Positions 4,535 to 13,562 of a DNA stretch of 15,437 nt are shown in pieces. Made by a program: the position numbers and the translations under genes. The notes under the pieces were generated by a model, which worked only from the letters and a program-made list of their open reading frames with translations, searched no databases and was not told the DNA's origin. Position 1 is the stretch's first letter, and the number at the start of each line of letters is the position of its first letter. This DNA is from Oscillospiraceae bacterium (GTDB lineage: Bacteria > Bacillota_A > Clostridia > Oscillospirales > Oscillospiraceae), in NCBI GenBank assembly GCA_017411665.1, contig JAFQPT010000183.1, positions 1-15,437 on the forward strand, read 5' to 3'.

Positions 4535-6586
4535 TCACTTTCGTTTCACTTCGCCTTTGAATTTGTTTGTCTCATCGTAGTATCCTGAGTCTGTTTTGCC
4601 AAACAGTCCCTGACTTACGGCATACTTTGATACATATACTGTTGAAAGGGAGGTACACTCCTCAATCGTTCCATATGACGTCATATGATTTGCCAGATCC
4701 CGAATTGGCTCTGCAACTCCTGCAATGCCGCCTGCGTATCCTTCTGCGGCAGAATTTTTCAGCGTATTGCTGCTGACCGTGCCATATGACACACAGTTTC
4801 GAAGAGTACCGGTTCCTGCGAAATTTCCAACCAGCCCTCCGGCATATGCGTAGCTGCGTTTTCCCGAAGATGTTCCGGACGCCTCTGCGATAAGATTGCC
4901 ATCGTAGGATGATTTTTCAATGAGGGCACCAAGAGAAAAGTCTGCATTGTCATATAATCCGCAAATACCGCCCACATATCCATTTCCATGAATTGTGCCG
5001 GTTACCCTGCAGCTGTGAACCCACCCATAGGTTACTGAACCGGCAATTCCGCCAACAACGCCTACAGTGTTCTTTAATGAGCGTGACTCGGGGTCAAGAA
5101 GAATATCTCCGGTAAAGGTACAGTATGACACATCCCCAGAACCTGTCAGGTGACAGACAATACCGCCAACGTCTCTGATTTTGCCTGAAATCGTTCCGGA
5201 TACCGTACAGTCATAAATCTGATCTACAACGTTCTTTGTCGATTCAGTATCAAGGAAGCGGTATATGATTCCGCCAAATCCATCAAGAGGAGTGGTGGAT
5301 ATTTCTGAGACTTTACATTTCTGAATTCTTCCGTATGAGGTATGAGCAATTACTCCGACAGTCTCTGTGCCGGATGTTCCGGAGATTTTTACATTTTCAA
5401 AGTTCAGATTACAGAGGAGAGAATCTTTGTGAAGGGTATGGATGAATCCCAGTTCTGAATCTTTACTGTCAGGAAGGACGCCGGCATCAATATGCATGTT
5501 GCGTATGGTATAGCCGTTTCCATCAATTGTACCATAGAATTGGTGTGCAGAATCCCCAAGCGGTTTCCAGGAGTATCCGGATAAGTCAATATCATTTCCA
5601 AGGACATAATTAGTGTACCCGCCTTCACCAGTTGCTGTCTGGAAGGAAGATATACTCATTAAATCTTCAGGTGTGGAGAGAACAATTGGAACATCAGATG
5701 TTCCGCCAACCATGAATCCAATTACTGCCAGAAGAATGATGAAGAGAACAAAGAGAAGGAAGACACCAGAGATGCCAAGCAGAGTCCATTTTACTATCTT
5801 TTTACCAGTCTGCTTTCCTTTATCCTTCTTTTCGGATTCAAGATTCTGACGTTCTATCTCCTGCCGCTGTCGCTCTTCCCGCTTTTTCTCAGCGGCAATC
5901 CTGCTTTTTTCTTCCCTTAGTCTATGACATTCCGCAGCTTTCCCTTTAGCATCTTTGTACTGAGAGATAGAAGAGAATGCATCTTCAGCTGCGCGATATT
6001 CTTCCCGTTGCATCTTTTCCAGAGCAGAGTTGTAGATGGTAGAAAGAACAAGTTCTCTACACTCTTCAGCCTGTCTTTCTGCGTCTTTATACTGCTGGAT
6101 AGTGCTGAAGAGTTCCGCTGCCGCAGTATATTCTCCTCTGTTCTTCTTTTCCAGAGCCGAATCATAGGCGTCCCGCAGTGCTCCTTCCTGACAGTCCTTT
6201 ACCTGCTGTTCTGCATCCTTATAGGAAGAGATACGGCTGAACTCTGCTGCTGCTTCATCATACTTCCCCTGTTTTTTCAGCTGAAAGGCGTGCTGATATG
6301 CAGAGTCCTCAACATATCCAAGCAGAACTTTTCTGTACTCATCATCTGCAAACTGGCATGCACGTTTGAAGTTCCGGTCATCCATCAGGGAGACTGACGA
6401 AGCAGCCAACTCTTCTTCAGTATGGAGACCATGGGCAATCATCAGTTTGCCCACGTATGCTTTTGCATTCTCTGGATTTCTGTTCAGGACTTCTTCTAAG
6501 AGTTCATCTGCACGTTCATACTCACCGTCTTCGATAAAGATGAACGCACGCTTCAGGCGAGGGTTGGAGGGAGAGTCTGGTGTCAT
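4535..6586 (-). CDS. TIR-less membrane protein: helical repeats, one TM segment, GLUG ectodomain, 683 aa
   Basis: Residues 11-220 contain TPR-like helical hairpins, with three repeats ending in the signature YKDAxxxxxEC (about 96-132, 138-176, 184-220). A highly charged probable coiled coil follows (222-262), then a TM helix (about 265-293), then a beta-helical domain starting VLSTPEDLMSISSF with seven GLUG-like GGIxG/GxIxx units (411-663). Charge on the inner flank (GKKIVK) predicts the helical part inside and GLUG outside. The sequence aligns with the neighbouring 760-residue protein from its residue 314 onward (LKRAFxFIEDGEYxRAD, NRxPENAKAYVGK) but lacks its zinc ribbon and TIR. The ATG overlaps the upstream TGA (ATGA), so the two are probably coupled in translation and could pair through their helical repeats. 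The ectodomain is longer than the twin's (about 390 versus 210 residues). Confidence 0.85.
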   Translation of the reverse strand: MTPDSPSNPRLKRAFIFIEDGEYERADELLEEVLNRNPENAKAYVGKLMIAHGLHTEEELAASSVSLMDDRNFKRACQFADDEYRKVLLGYVEDSAYQHAFQLKKQGKYDEAAAEFSRISSYKDAEQQVKDCQEGALRDAYDSALEKKNRGEYTAAAELFSTIQQYKDAERQAEECRELVLSTIYNSALEKMQREEYRAAEDAFSSISQYKDAKGKAAECHRLREEKSRIAAEKKREERQRQEIERQNLESEKKDKGKQTGKKIVKWTLLGISGVFLLFVLFIILLAVIGFMVGGTSDVPIVLSTPEDLMSISSFQTATGEGGYTNYVLGNDIDLSGYSWKPLGDSAHQFYGTIDGNGYTIRNMHIDAGVLPDSKDSELGFIHTLHKDSLLCNLNFENVKISGTSGTETVGVIAHTSYGRIQKCKVSEISTTPLDGFGGIIYRFLDTESTKNVVDQIYDCTVSGTISGKIRDVGGIVCHLTGSGDVSYCTFTGDILLDPESRSLKNTVGVVGGIAGSVTYGWVHSCRVTGTIHGNGYVGGICGLYDNADFSLGALIEKSSYDGNLIAEASGTSSGKRSYAYAGGLVGNFAGTGTLRNCVSYGTVSSNTLKNSAAEGYAGGIAGVAEPIRDLANHMTSYGTIEECTSLSTVYVSKYAVSQGLFGKTDSGYYDETNKFKGEVKRK

Positions 6587-8865
6587 TTGTTAACACTAAC
6601 TCCCATGAAGGTACAGTCAGTAATTACAGGATCATGATTAAGCCTACGTACTTCACATGCTACACCAGGTACATTTCCATCTATATTTCCAGATACATGA
6701 CATGATGTTAACGTGCCGTCTGTTAAACTATAAACAAGACCACCACATTCTCCTTTGGATTGATAGGAAATACCTGATACCGAACATCCAGAAATTGTAC
6801 CATAACAATATGCTACAATTACACCAACAAGTTGATTCTCTTTAGTACCTGTTATATGGACATTTTCAAAGTTCAAATTTTTAATGACGGCAGATTCACT
6901 CATCGCCCAAACAAAACCAACAGGAACCCATTTTTCAGGTAATACTGTGGCATCAATATGCATATTGTGTATTGTATAGCCATTTCCATCGATAGAACCA
7001 TGGAATATACCTTTATTACCTTCTCTATAGTTTTTCATGCCGAGAGGTATCCAGTCATATCCAGTTAAATCAATATCATTTGTAAGAACATAATAGTTGT
7101 ATCGATCATTTTTTGTATAGTAATCATTAATCTCTTCTGAGAATGAGTTTATACGCATCAAATCTTCAGCCGTGGAAATTAAAATTGGATTATCTTCAGT
7201 ACCAGGTCTATGTTCATCAAGGTAACCAATGATAAACACTGCGGCGCAAATAATCGCAATGACCCCCAAAACTGTTGGCACACCAATTAGGATGGCTCTC
7301 CTCTTTTTCTCCCGCTCTGCTTTTATCCTAAGTTCCCGTTCTTCATCCTCTTTTTTTCGAAGCTCACGTCTTTTCTCTGCTTCAATCCGGCTTTTCTCCT
7401 CACGCAGGTTCTGACACTCATCCACCTTTTCTTTGGAATCCTTATACGATGAAATTGAAGAGAATATTCCTCCTGCTTTCCGGAACTCGCCCATCTGCAT
7501 TAATTCTACAGCAGAATCATACACAGCCTGTAAGATGAGGTCTCTGCATTCTTCAGCCTGCTTTTCAGAATCCTTGTAAGAAAGAAGGGACAGGAACTCT
7601 TTTTCAGCCTCTTCATACTGTGCCTGATTTTTCATCATAAGAGCATGCTGATAGGCTGACTCACATGGTTTACTCAATACAGTCTTTCTATAGTCATCAT
7701 CCGCATACTTATATGCACGCTTGAAGTTACTCTCCTCCACTATGGATAAAGATTCAAATTCCAGGTCAGCTTCTGTATGGAGCTTGTGGGAAATCAGAAC
7801 TTTACCAACATAGGCTTTGGCATTCTCCGGATGCCGATTCAGGACTTCCTCTAAGAGTTTATCCGCACGATCATACTCACCATCCTCAATAAAGAGGAAC
7901 GCACGCTTCAGCAGTGGAGTAATGTCATTTTCAGGCTCTTCATCGTCAGAGACAATCTTCGACTTATGAGAAATCAGTTTGCTGAGATTCCGTGTGAGGT
8001 CAGGCAGAAAAGCGATGTTTGCCATGTCAAGTGCCTGCAGATGGGAGAACTCATCTGGAAGGTCATAGGCATCCATATCACGATAACAGGGAATCAGGGT
8101 TCGCTTGGTCTTCGGGTCTGCTCGCATTAGATGCAGGTAGCGAGACCACTCGTTCTTAACCCAGACCGCATTGAAATACTCAGGCTTTGTTCCAAGAACT
8201 AACATGACCTTGGCAGATGTCAGAGCTGCGAAGATGTACGGCTCGTACTCCTGACCAAGCTTGTTTTCCAGAGTAATTGCCGCGAAGAACACCTTCAAAC
8301 CAGAGTTGGTCAGTTCATGATAAATCTCATTGGCAATGACACTGTCTTTGGTTCTTGCTCCGGACTCATCAGTTTCCTTGTAACAGATGAACACATCAAA
8401 CGGCTTTTCGGATTTGACAATCTCCAGAATCTTCTTCTGCAGTCCGTTGATTGCTGCTGCCTGCTCTTCATAGACCGCACGAGATACAGAATCTGCATAC
8501 TGCAAGACTGCCTGATAATCTGTGTCTGTCAGGATCGATTCTACCTGGGTTCTGTGACATGTTGGAATCCGCTCTTTGGTGAGCGGGTCTTCCACATACT
8601 CTACCCCATACTTACAGAGAACAACACCCCAGTGAGCTTCTGCTTGCGTGTTATCAAGGTCTAAGATTTTCTCATAAACCTCTAATGCCTTATCAAAGTC
8701 TCCCTTTAACCTGAGATTGTTTGCACGGTTGAAGAGATTGACTATGACTTCATCATTACTTGTTGGAACTGTCTGCGTTGTTCCGCAATACTCGCATTCC
8801 GCAACGGTCGCTCCGTCCTGAACAGACAGACTTCCGCCGCACATTTTACATTTGAAGACTGACAT
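6583..8865 (-). CDS. Zinc ribbon-TIR protein with helical repeats, one TM segment and a GLUG ectodomain, 760 aa
   Basis: An N-terminal zinc ribbon (C6, C9, C24, C27) leads into a TPR-like segment (45-90). The TIR domain (about 153-300) has strand DVFICYKETD, then LKVFFAAITLENKLGQEYEPYIFAAL, then VMLVLGT. E208 in YEPY falls where NAD-cleaving TIR domains such as SARM1 have their catalytic Glu, so NADase activity is plausible but unproven. TPR-like YKDS repeats follow (317-352, 402-440, 446-484), then a charged coiled coil (485-522), a TM helix (about 524-547) preceded by EKKRR, and a GLUG beta-helix (555-760). The positive-inside rule predicts TIR inside and GLUG outside, the layout of a Toll-like receptor. 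Start: MSVFKCKM matches the paralogues, and CAGGT lies about 11 bases upstream. The gap to the upstream gene is 44 bases. Confidence 0.9.
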   Translation of the reverse strand: MSVFKCKMCGGSLSVQDGATVAECEYCGTTQTVPTSNDEVIVNLFNRANNLRLKGDFDKALEVYEKILDLDNTQAEAHWGVVLCKYGVEYVEDPLTKERIPTCHRTQVESILTDTDYQAVLQYADSVSRAVYEEQAAAINGLQKKILEIVKSEKPFDVFICYKETDESGARTKDSVIANEIYHELTNSGLKVFFAAITLENKLGQEYEPYIFAALTSAKVMLVLGTKPEYFNAVWVKNEWSRYLHLMRADPKTKRTLIPCYRDMDAYDLPDEFSHLQALDMANIAFLPDLTRNLSKLISHKSKIVSDDEEPENDITPLLKRAFLFIEDGEYDRADKLLEEVLNRHPENAKAYVGKVLISHKLHTEADLEFESLSIVEESNFKRAYKYADDDYRKTVLSKPCESAYQHALMMKNQAQYEEAEKEFLSLLSYKDSEKQAEECRDLILQAVYDSAVELMQMGEFRKAGGIFSSISSYKDSKEKVDECQNLREEKSRIEAEKRRELRKKEDEERELRIKAEREKKRRAILIGVPTVLGVIAIICAAVFIIGYLDEHRPGTEDNPILISTAEDLMRINSFSEEINDYYTKNDRYNYYVLTNDIDLTGYDWIPLGMKNYREGNKGIFHGSIDGNGYTIHNMHIDATVLPEKWVPVGFVWAMSESAVIKNLNFENVHITGTKENQLVGVIVAYCYGTISGCSVSGISYQSKGECGGLVYSLTDGTLTSCHVSGNIDGNVPGVACEVRRLNHDPVITDCTFMGVSVNK

Positions 8866-8909
8866 GATTTGAATTTACCTGCCTTTATATCCAGAATATC
8901 CTATCCGTG

Positions 8910-10820
8910 TTAGCGAAGGAACAAGAACGTCCCTATTGCTCCTACAATAACAATTACCACCGGCACCCAGGTATCAAAATTCAATGCTATAGCTGAACTT
9001 AAAATGAAAAGCCAAATGAGCATGAATACAACGTAATATGGCAATCTACGCCTGATGTTACCCATCTTAGAATAATCTTTTTTCAATTTGTCCAGAGCAT
9101 TCTGATATGAGTGAATTAACTCCTTTGCACCATCATCATCACAAATGGGTTGAAGGCTCTGAATTGCACGATTATAATTACCATAAAATGCCAATTCTTT
9201 CGCACGCTGATACATGCATTCTTTCTGTAATGTTGCAGCATCACGATAGTCTGATATTTTACCAAAAATACCAGAGGCTTCATCATACTTTTCCTCTTCC
9301 ATAAGAGTAGAAGCTTCATCATAGAGAGCCTGTATAGAATGCTCATGACATTGAACAGCACGTTCTTCAGAATCACTATAATTGTTCAGTGTCTTAAATA
9401 TCTTTGAGGCAGTTTCATACTGCTTCAGCTCCATCAGCTCCAATGCTGCATCATAAATCATCTGAACTGTAATATTCCCTGTATTGTTCTGATTATCAGG
9501 TGCAGTTAGATGCAGTGAAATTTCCTTGAACAATTCATTTGCTTCTTCATACTCTCCTGACTGAAGGGCTTTTTTTGCAGTATGATATTTTTCTTCCAGT
9601 GCTCTGTCAAGAATCGCCTGATTATATCCAAGCAATACTGCCCGGAATTCATCATCTGCAAAACGGCATGCCTTCTTAAAATGAGGGTCTTCAGAAATCG
9701 CTGATGAATACTGCATAAGCTCTTCTTCCGTATGAACACGAAGTTTTACCATCAGTTTTCCAAGGTACGATTTTGCATTCTCTGGGTCATGGTCTAACAC
9801 CATCTCAAGAAGTTCATCTGCACGGTCAAACTCACCATCCTCAAGAAACATAAAAGCACGCCGAAGAAGAGGGTCAATCGCTTGAGAACGTTCTTCAGGT
9901 ATTGTGCCTGCAACAACCTCCACACCAATTAACTTCTTAATGTTTCTTGACAAATCCGGCAGGAAGGCGATGTTTGCCATGTCAAGAGCCTGCAGGTGAG
10001 AGAACTCATCAGGCAGGTCATAGGCATCCATATCACGATAGCAGGGAATCAGTGTCCGCTTTGTTTTGCGGTCACTCTTCATCAGATGCAGATAGCGGGA
10101 CCACTCGTTCTTCACCCAGACTGCATTGAAATATTCAGTCTTGGTTCCAAGCACAAGCATAACCTTAGCAGAAGTCAGTGCTGCAAAGATGTACGGCTCG
10201 TACTCCTGACCAAGCTTGTCTTCCAAGGTGATTGCCGCGAAGAACACCTTCAGACCAGAGTTGGTCAGCTCGTGGTAAATCTCATTAGCAATAACACTGT
10301 CTTTGGTTCTTGCACCGGACTCGTCTGTTTCCTTGTAGCAGATGAACACATCAAACGGCTTTTCGGATTTGACAATCTCCAGAATCCTTTTCTGCAGTTC
10401 ATTGATTGCTGCTGCCTGTTCCTCGTAGACTGAACGGGACGCAGAGTCCGCATACTGCAGAACAGCCAGGTAATCTGCATCAGTCAGAAGGGAGGTCATC
10501 TGAGTACGATGACAAGTAGGAATCCGCTCTTTAGTCAGCGGGTCTTCCACATACTCGACACCATACTTACAGAGAACCACACCCCAGTGAGCTTCTGCCT
10601 GGGTGTTGTCAAGATCTAAGATTTTCTCATAGACCTCTGCTGCCTTATCGTACTCGCTCTTCAGCCGCAGGTTGTTTGCACGGTTGAAGAGGTTGACGAT
10701 AACTTCGTCATTACTTGTCGGAACTGTCTGCGTTGTTCCGCAGTACTCGCATTCCGCAACGGTTGCTCCATCCTGAACAGACAGAGTACCGCCACACATT
10801 TTACATTTGAAGATTGACAT
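8910..10820 (-). CDS. Zinc ribbon-TIR protein with helical repeats and two C-terminal TM segments, 636 aa
   Basis: The first 300 residues are nearly identical to the other two TIR proteins: zinc ribbon (C6, C9, C24, C27), TPR-like segment, and TIR (about 153-300) with the conserved YEPY Glu at 208. The remainder differs: four or five TPR-like hairpins (about 318-353, 411-436, 455-491, 497-535, 537-572), a basic stretch (NIRRRLPYY) and two TM helices (about 595-613 and 618-635) ending in LFLR, with no ectodomain. The start is placed at MSIFKCKM by analogy with both paralogues. An in-frame ATG 15 bases upstream (10835) would add MGKIT and is an alternative; neither has a convincing ribosome site. 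The protein is probably a membrane-anchored cytosolic TIR effector or adaptor. Confidence 0.88.
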   Translation of the reverse strand: MSIFKCKMCGGTLSVQDGATVAECEYCGTTQTVPTSNDEVIVNLFNRANNLRLKSEYDKAAEVYEKILDLDNTQAEAHWGVVLCKYGVEYVEDPLTKERIPTCHRTQMTSLLTDADYLAVLQYADSASRSVYEEQAAAINELQKRILEIVKSEKPFDVFICYKETDESGARTKDSVIANEIYHELTNSGLKVFFAAITLEDKLGQEYEPYIFAALTSAKVMLVLGTKTEYFNAVWVKNEWSRYLHLMKSDRKTKRTLIPCYRDMDAYDLPDEFSHLQALDMANIAFLPDLSRNIKKLIGVEVVAGTIPEERSQAIDPLLRRAFMFLEDGEFDRADELLEMVLDHDPENAKSYLGKLMVKLRVHTEEELMQYSSAISEDPHFKKACRFADDEFRAVLLGYNQAILDRALEEKYHTAKKALQSGEYEEANELFKEISLHLTAPDNQNNTGNITVQMIYDAALELMELKQYETASKIFKTLNNYSDSEERAVQCHEHSIQALYDEASTLMEEEKYDEASGIFGKISDYRDAATLQKECMYQRAKELAFYGNYNRAIQSLQPICDDDGAKELIHSYQNALDKLKKDYSKMGNIRRRLPYYVVFMLIWLFILSSAIALNFDTWVPVVIVIVGAIGTFLFLR

Positions 10821-10844
10821 AGTTATTTTACCCATAGTATTCCA

Positions 10845-12848
10845 TCAAATTATACCAAAATGAACGCCAATATATGCCACGACAACTCCAAGAAAACCAC
10901 CAATTATTGCAAAATTAATGATAATAGACATCCCTGGAACAGTTCCAGAAATAAACATAATTAATCCCACAACAATTCCAATAATTCCCCCGACAATTAC
11001 TCCAATAGGAACAGCGATAATGGATATGAGGAGAGTACCTACAACATCAGACCCAATTTTATCATTACGTTTTTTCTTCGCAATGCGCTCATTGCATTTT
11101 GTAATTTTTGCTGATGCATCCTTATAACTCCTAATCTTAGAGAAAGTTTCAATCGCTTCTTCATACTGATTTGAATTCATCAGTGAGATACCATGATTAT
11201 AGAGACTTAAGTTACGAGTTTCATCAGCCTCTTCTTTTAACCTCTCTACGTGTTTCCAGCACTCAATTGCTTTATCGTTTGAATCACGATACTCCCAGAT
11301 GCTTTTGAACAGTTTTGCTGCATCATGGTAATTTTCTGCGTTCATCTGATTCAGAGCATTGGTGTAAATGCCTTGGTTTTGTAATTCTATACACTCATTT
11401 GCTTTTGCATCAGAATCCTTATACCCGCTAATTCCTTGGAAGATTGGTATAGCCTTAAGATAATTTTCAGATTCCATCTCATACAAACCAAGAGCATATA
11501 CACGTGCATTCTCAAGCTCAACACACTCTTCCACTTTATTACGAGAATCTTTATAATCTGCAAGACGCCGGAATTCATTTGCAGCACCAACATAATCTTT
11601 AGACTGCTGCAGATTGCAGGCATACCGATAGGGATAATCATCAAGCTGATTTTTTAGATTATCATCAGCAAAACGAAGTGCCTTCTTGTAATTGAGGTTC
11701 TGTGATTTTTTAGTGGTAAAATTCATGCCAATTTCTTCATCACTGACAACCTGCAAATCACACATGAACTTACCAAGATATGCCCTTGCATTTTCCGGGT
11801 CATTGTTTAGAACTGTTTCTAACAGTTCATCTGCACGCTTAAACTCCCCATCCTCAATCATCATGAACGCACGCTTCAGAAGCGGCTCAATCTGTGTTGC
11901 CGGTGATGATAAATCAGAAGTAGGTACATTTTGTTTCGGAGAGGAGGTACCACCAATCAACTTCTGGATGTTTCTGGTTAAGTCCGGCATGAAGGCAATA
12001 CTTGCCATATCAAGCGCCTGCAGATGGGCAAACTCATCCGGAAGAGCATAGGCATCCATATCACGGAAACAGGGAATCAGTGTACGTTTTGTCGTGCGGT
12101 CAGTCTTCATCAGATGGAGATACCGAGACCACTCATTCCTTACCCAGACAGACTTGAAATAGTCCTCTTTTGTTCCAAGAACGAGCATGACTTTAGCAGA
12201 GGTAAGGGCTGCGAAGATGTATGGTTCGTACTCCTGACCAAGCTTGTCTTCAAGAGTAATTGCCGCAAAGAACACCTTCAGACCAGAGTTGGTCAGTTCA
12301 TGATAAATCTCGTTGGCAATGACACTGTCCTTGGTTCTTGCTCCGGATTCATCTGTTTCTTTGTAGCAGATGAACACATCAAACGGCTTTTCGGATTTGA
12401 CAATCTGCAAAATCTTCTTCTGCAGTTCATTGATTGCCTCTGCCTGTTCCTTATAGACAGCTCGAGATGCAGAATCCGCATACTGAAGAACTGCCTGATA
12501 ATCAGCATCAGTCAGGAGAGAGGTCATCTGGGTACGGTGACAAGTGGGAATCCGCTCTTTGGTGAGTGGGTCTTCCACATACTCAACACCATACTTGCAG
12601 AGAACCACTCCCCAGTGGGCTTCTGCTTGAGTGTTATCAAGGTCTAAGATTTTCTCATAGACCTCAGCTGCCTTATCATACTCACTCTTTTGCCGCAGAT
12701 AGTTCGCACGGTTAAAGTACTGAACAATAACTTCATCCGTACTTGTTGGAATCGTCTGTGTGGTTCCACAGTACTCGCATTCCACAACGGTTGCCCTATC
12801 CTGAACAGACAGAGAGCCGCCGCACATTTTACATTTGAAGATTGCCAT
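10845..12848 (-). CDS. Zinc ribbon-TIR protein with helical repeats and a hydrophobic Gly-rich membrane tail, 667 aa
   Basis: An N-terminal zinc ribbon (C6, C9, C24, C27) and TIR domain (about 153-300, YEPY Glu at 208) match the two downstream paralogues. The five TPR-like repeats (about 325-360, 405-442, 449-486, 493-530, 548-585) carry the YKDS/YRDS...EC signature. After RIAKKKRNDK comes a 65-residue, very hydrophobic, Gly/Ile-rich tail (about 601-634 and 640-665), enough for two or three TM helices with glycine-zipper character. Such tails can promote oligomerisation. AGGT lies 8 bases before the ATG, and only 9 bases separate it from the upstream stop. It is the first of three tandem TIR genes. 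The conserved YEPY Glu makes NAD cleavage plausible but unproven. Confidence 0.88.
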   Translation of the reverse strand: MAIFKCKMCGGSLSVQDRATVVECEYCGTTQTIPTSTDEVIVQYFNRANYLRQKSEYDKAAEVYEKILDLDNTQAEAHWGVVLCKYGVEYVEDPLTKERIPTCHRTQMTSLLTDADYQAVLQYADSASRAVYKEQAEAINELQKKILQIVKSEKPFDVFICYKETDESGARTKDSVIANEIYHELTNSGLKVFFAAITLEDKLGQEYEPYIFAALTSAKVMLVLGTKEDYFKSVWVRNEWSRYLHLMKTDRTTKRTLIPCFRDMDAYALPDEFAHLQALDMASIAFMPDLTRNIQKLIGGTSSPKQNVPTSDLSSPATQIEPLLKRAFMMIEDGEFKRADELLETVLNNDPENARAYLGKFMCDLQVVSDEEIGMNFTTKKSQNLNYKKALRFADDNLKNQLDDYPYRYACNLQQSKDYVGAANEFRRLADYKDSRNKVEECVELENARVYALGLYEMESENYLKAIPIFQGISGYKDSDAKANECIELQNQGIYTNALNQMNAENYHDAAKLFKSIWEYRDSNDKAIECWKHVERLKEEADETRNLSLYNHGISLMNSNQYEEAIETFSKIRSYKDASAKITKCNERIAKKKRNDKIGSDVVGTLLISIIAVPIGVIVGGIIGIVVGLIMFISGTVPGMSIIINFAIIGGFLGVVVAYIGVHFGII

Positions 12849-12857
12849 GAGATGACC

Positions 12858-13562
12858 TTATTTAACCAGTTTACATTTCTGATTCCGCTCAGCAATCAGA
12901 AGGGAAAGATTCTGCACACTTTCATGAATCTTTCCTGCATCGTTCAGAGTAACTGCTGCCTTCAGAACATCCATTTCATCGCGAATACGCGAGTTAACAT
13001 CAGCAACTTCCAGGGTTGATACCGGATCGCTGTACCGGATTGCTTCATAAAGGGAGGTCAGTTCCTTCTGTAAATCTGCATCAGACACCTGCTTTGCCAG
13101 AAGTTCTGCTTCTGCAGTCAGGCTGTAGATAAAGGCAGTCTCCTTCTTCGACTGCTCATCCACACTCTCAACAACCTTCAGTCCGGAGTAGGTCGAGATA
13201 AGGAGAACTGCAAATATGGCAAAAATCACCAGACATACCACAGGCGGAATCCAGATTAAGGGGAGAGTGATATAGGAGTCCAACAGGAAGAAGATAAGAC
13301 TGACAATGCCCTGAACAATCAGGTACATCACACCAAACCGCATAAGCGGATAATATCTGATACCGTTCTTCTGCGTGAAGGTTTTCTCAGCTGAGACATA
13401 GGTGATTACAAAACCAATCACAAGTGCAATCATCAGGAAGACATAGGCAGTCCAGAATGCAATTCCGTGCGGGAAGGGAATCAAAAATACCAGGATGTTC
13501 GCAAAGAGGAAGACGACAATAAATGTTGCAATAGCTCCCAGTAATTTCCTATCAAGCATCAT
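12858..13562 (-). CDS. Four-helix membrane protein with cytosolic helical tail, 234 aa
   Basis: Four predicted TM helices (about 8-28, 34-56, 75-95, 103-125) are followed by a soluble helical region (130-234) that is rich in charged residues. I do not recognise a named family. GGAGGTGA ends 6 bases before ATG 13562; a second ATG follows immediately at 13559. The start overlaps the SPFH gene's stop as ATGA, so the two are very likely translated together. In Bacillus subtilis the SPFH protein YdjI is encoded beside the membrane proteins YdjG and YdjH, with which it forms a membrane-stress complex. The same SPFH-plus-membrane pairing here suggests an anchor or partner for the SPFH protein, but no sequence similarity to YdjG or YdjH is claimed. 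Confidence 0.8.
   Translation of the reverse strand: MMLDRKLLGAIATFIVVFLFANILVFLIPFPHGIAFWTAYVFLMIALVIGFVITYVSAEKTFTQKNGIRYYPLMRFGVMYLIVQGIVSLIFFLLDSYITLPLIWIPPVVCLVIFAIFAVLLISTYSGLKVVESVDEQSKKETAFIYSLTAEAELLAKQVSDADLQKELTSLYEAIRYSDPVSTLEVADVNSRIRDEMDVLKAAVTLNDAGKIHESVQNLSLLIAERNQKCKLVK

Noticed and set aside
4535..6586. The TIR-less gene as a pseudogene of the TIR receptor
   Set aside because: The frame is intact over 683 codons with a proper start overlapping the upstream stop and a longer ectodomain; it looks like a functional shortened paralogue.
12024..12647. Plus-strand frame of 207 codons, echoed at 9996-10433 and 8317-8664
   Set aside because: It recurs three times only because the TIR-coding DNA on the other strand is conserved; no start signal and an implausible composition.
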